From Cristatella mucedo (taxonomy: Eukaryota; Bryozoa; Phylactolaemata; Cristatellidae), in contig WPIO01000070.1 in the NCBI GenBank assembly GCA_009760855.2, positions 1,667,001 to 1,731,000 on the forward strand: a stretch of DNA of 64,000 nt, written 5' to 3'. This document shows positions 63,846-64,000 of the stretch, in pieces. Below the pieces are notes generated by a model. It searched no databases and was not told the origin of the DNA. It saw nothing but the letters and a program-made list of their open reading frames with translations. The position numbers were made by a program, and so were the translations under genes. How positions within the stretch are numbered: position 1 is the stretch's first letter; every line of letters begins with the position of its first letter.

Positions 63846-64000
63846 CGTGGCAGAAAATGGAAGCGAGCTCAACACTTTCAGCGCATAAAAACTGAAGGCC
63901 CTATCACCAGAAGGTTTTAATTTCGTGTGAGAGATGGTGAGTTGATTAGATGCAGGGGATGCGAGAGCACACTGGGATATGAGTATGGAGTTCAGTAGGT
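63845..64000 (-). repeat. Worn L2-like C-terminal fragment, minus orientation
   Basis: The minus strand reads LKPSGDRAFSFYALKVLSSL, the equivalent of NLKSFGDRAFSSYAPKAWNSLP. It runs off the right edge. Confidence 0.7.

Overview
The window is animal (metazoan) nuclear DNA, most likely from an invertebrate. It holds GT-AG introns, very long introns packed with microsatellites, many 5'-truncated L2/CR1-like LINEs, tRNA-headed SINEs and a pogo/Tigger-type DNA transposon. There is no bacterial gene organisation. I cannot name the species.

One host gene can be supported, on the minus strand, and it crosses nearly the whole window. It is a membrane receptor guanylate cyclase. The first coding exon (62395-61952) carries the signal peptide and the start of the ligand-binding (ANF-receptor) domain. 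Extracellular exons lie at 41.8, 38.7, 32.2 and 24.5 kb, with a tentative 22-nt exon at 33.7 kb. The transmembrane exon is at 13.2 kb. Kinase-homology exons lie at 10.7, 8.2, 5.2 and 1.7 kb. The dimerisation helix and cyclase catalytic domain must lie beyond the left edge. Splice phases match at all eleven junctions of this twelve-exon model, which gives about 673 codons here. The middle of the ligand-binding domain is short compared with relatives, so an exon may still be missing. The kinase domain lacks the catalytic HRD aspartate, as expected for this family.

The introns (up to about 20 kb) are a repeat graveyard. Two main L2-like LINE families are visible. One (here 'L2-B') ends in an (ATT)n tail after a conserved GCGC...GGGCGC hairpin. 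The other (here 'L2-A') ends in a (TTACA)n tail. Longer copies at 18.1-20.2 kb and 52.9-55.5 kb preserve endonuclease and reverse-transcriptase coding sequence. A tRNA-headed SINE family ('S2') carries the L2-B-type 3' tail, and a second one ('S1') does not. A 2.8-kb Tigger-like transposon (45552-48318) keeps its terminal repeats and TA target duplication, is itself broken by an L2-A insertion, and sits inside a minisatellite. Minisatellites, purine tracts and GC-rich stretches with no recognisable gene fill the rest.

No CRISPR array, operon or clearly new multi-gene system was found. The points most worth a second look are the gene model itself (a candidate 42-nt intron and a 22-nt exon), the LINE-SINE tail sharing with inverted tail pairs, a back-to-back LINE structure at 17.3-20.2 kb, and a perfect 40-bp palindrome at 28.9 kb.
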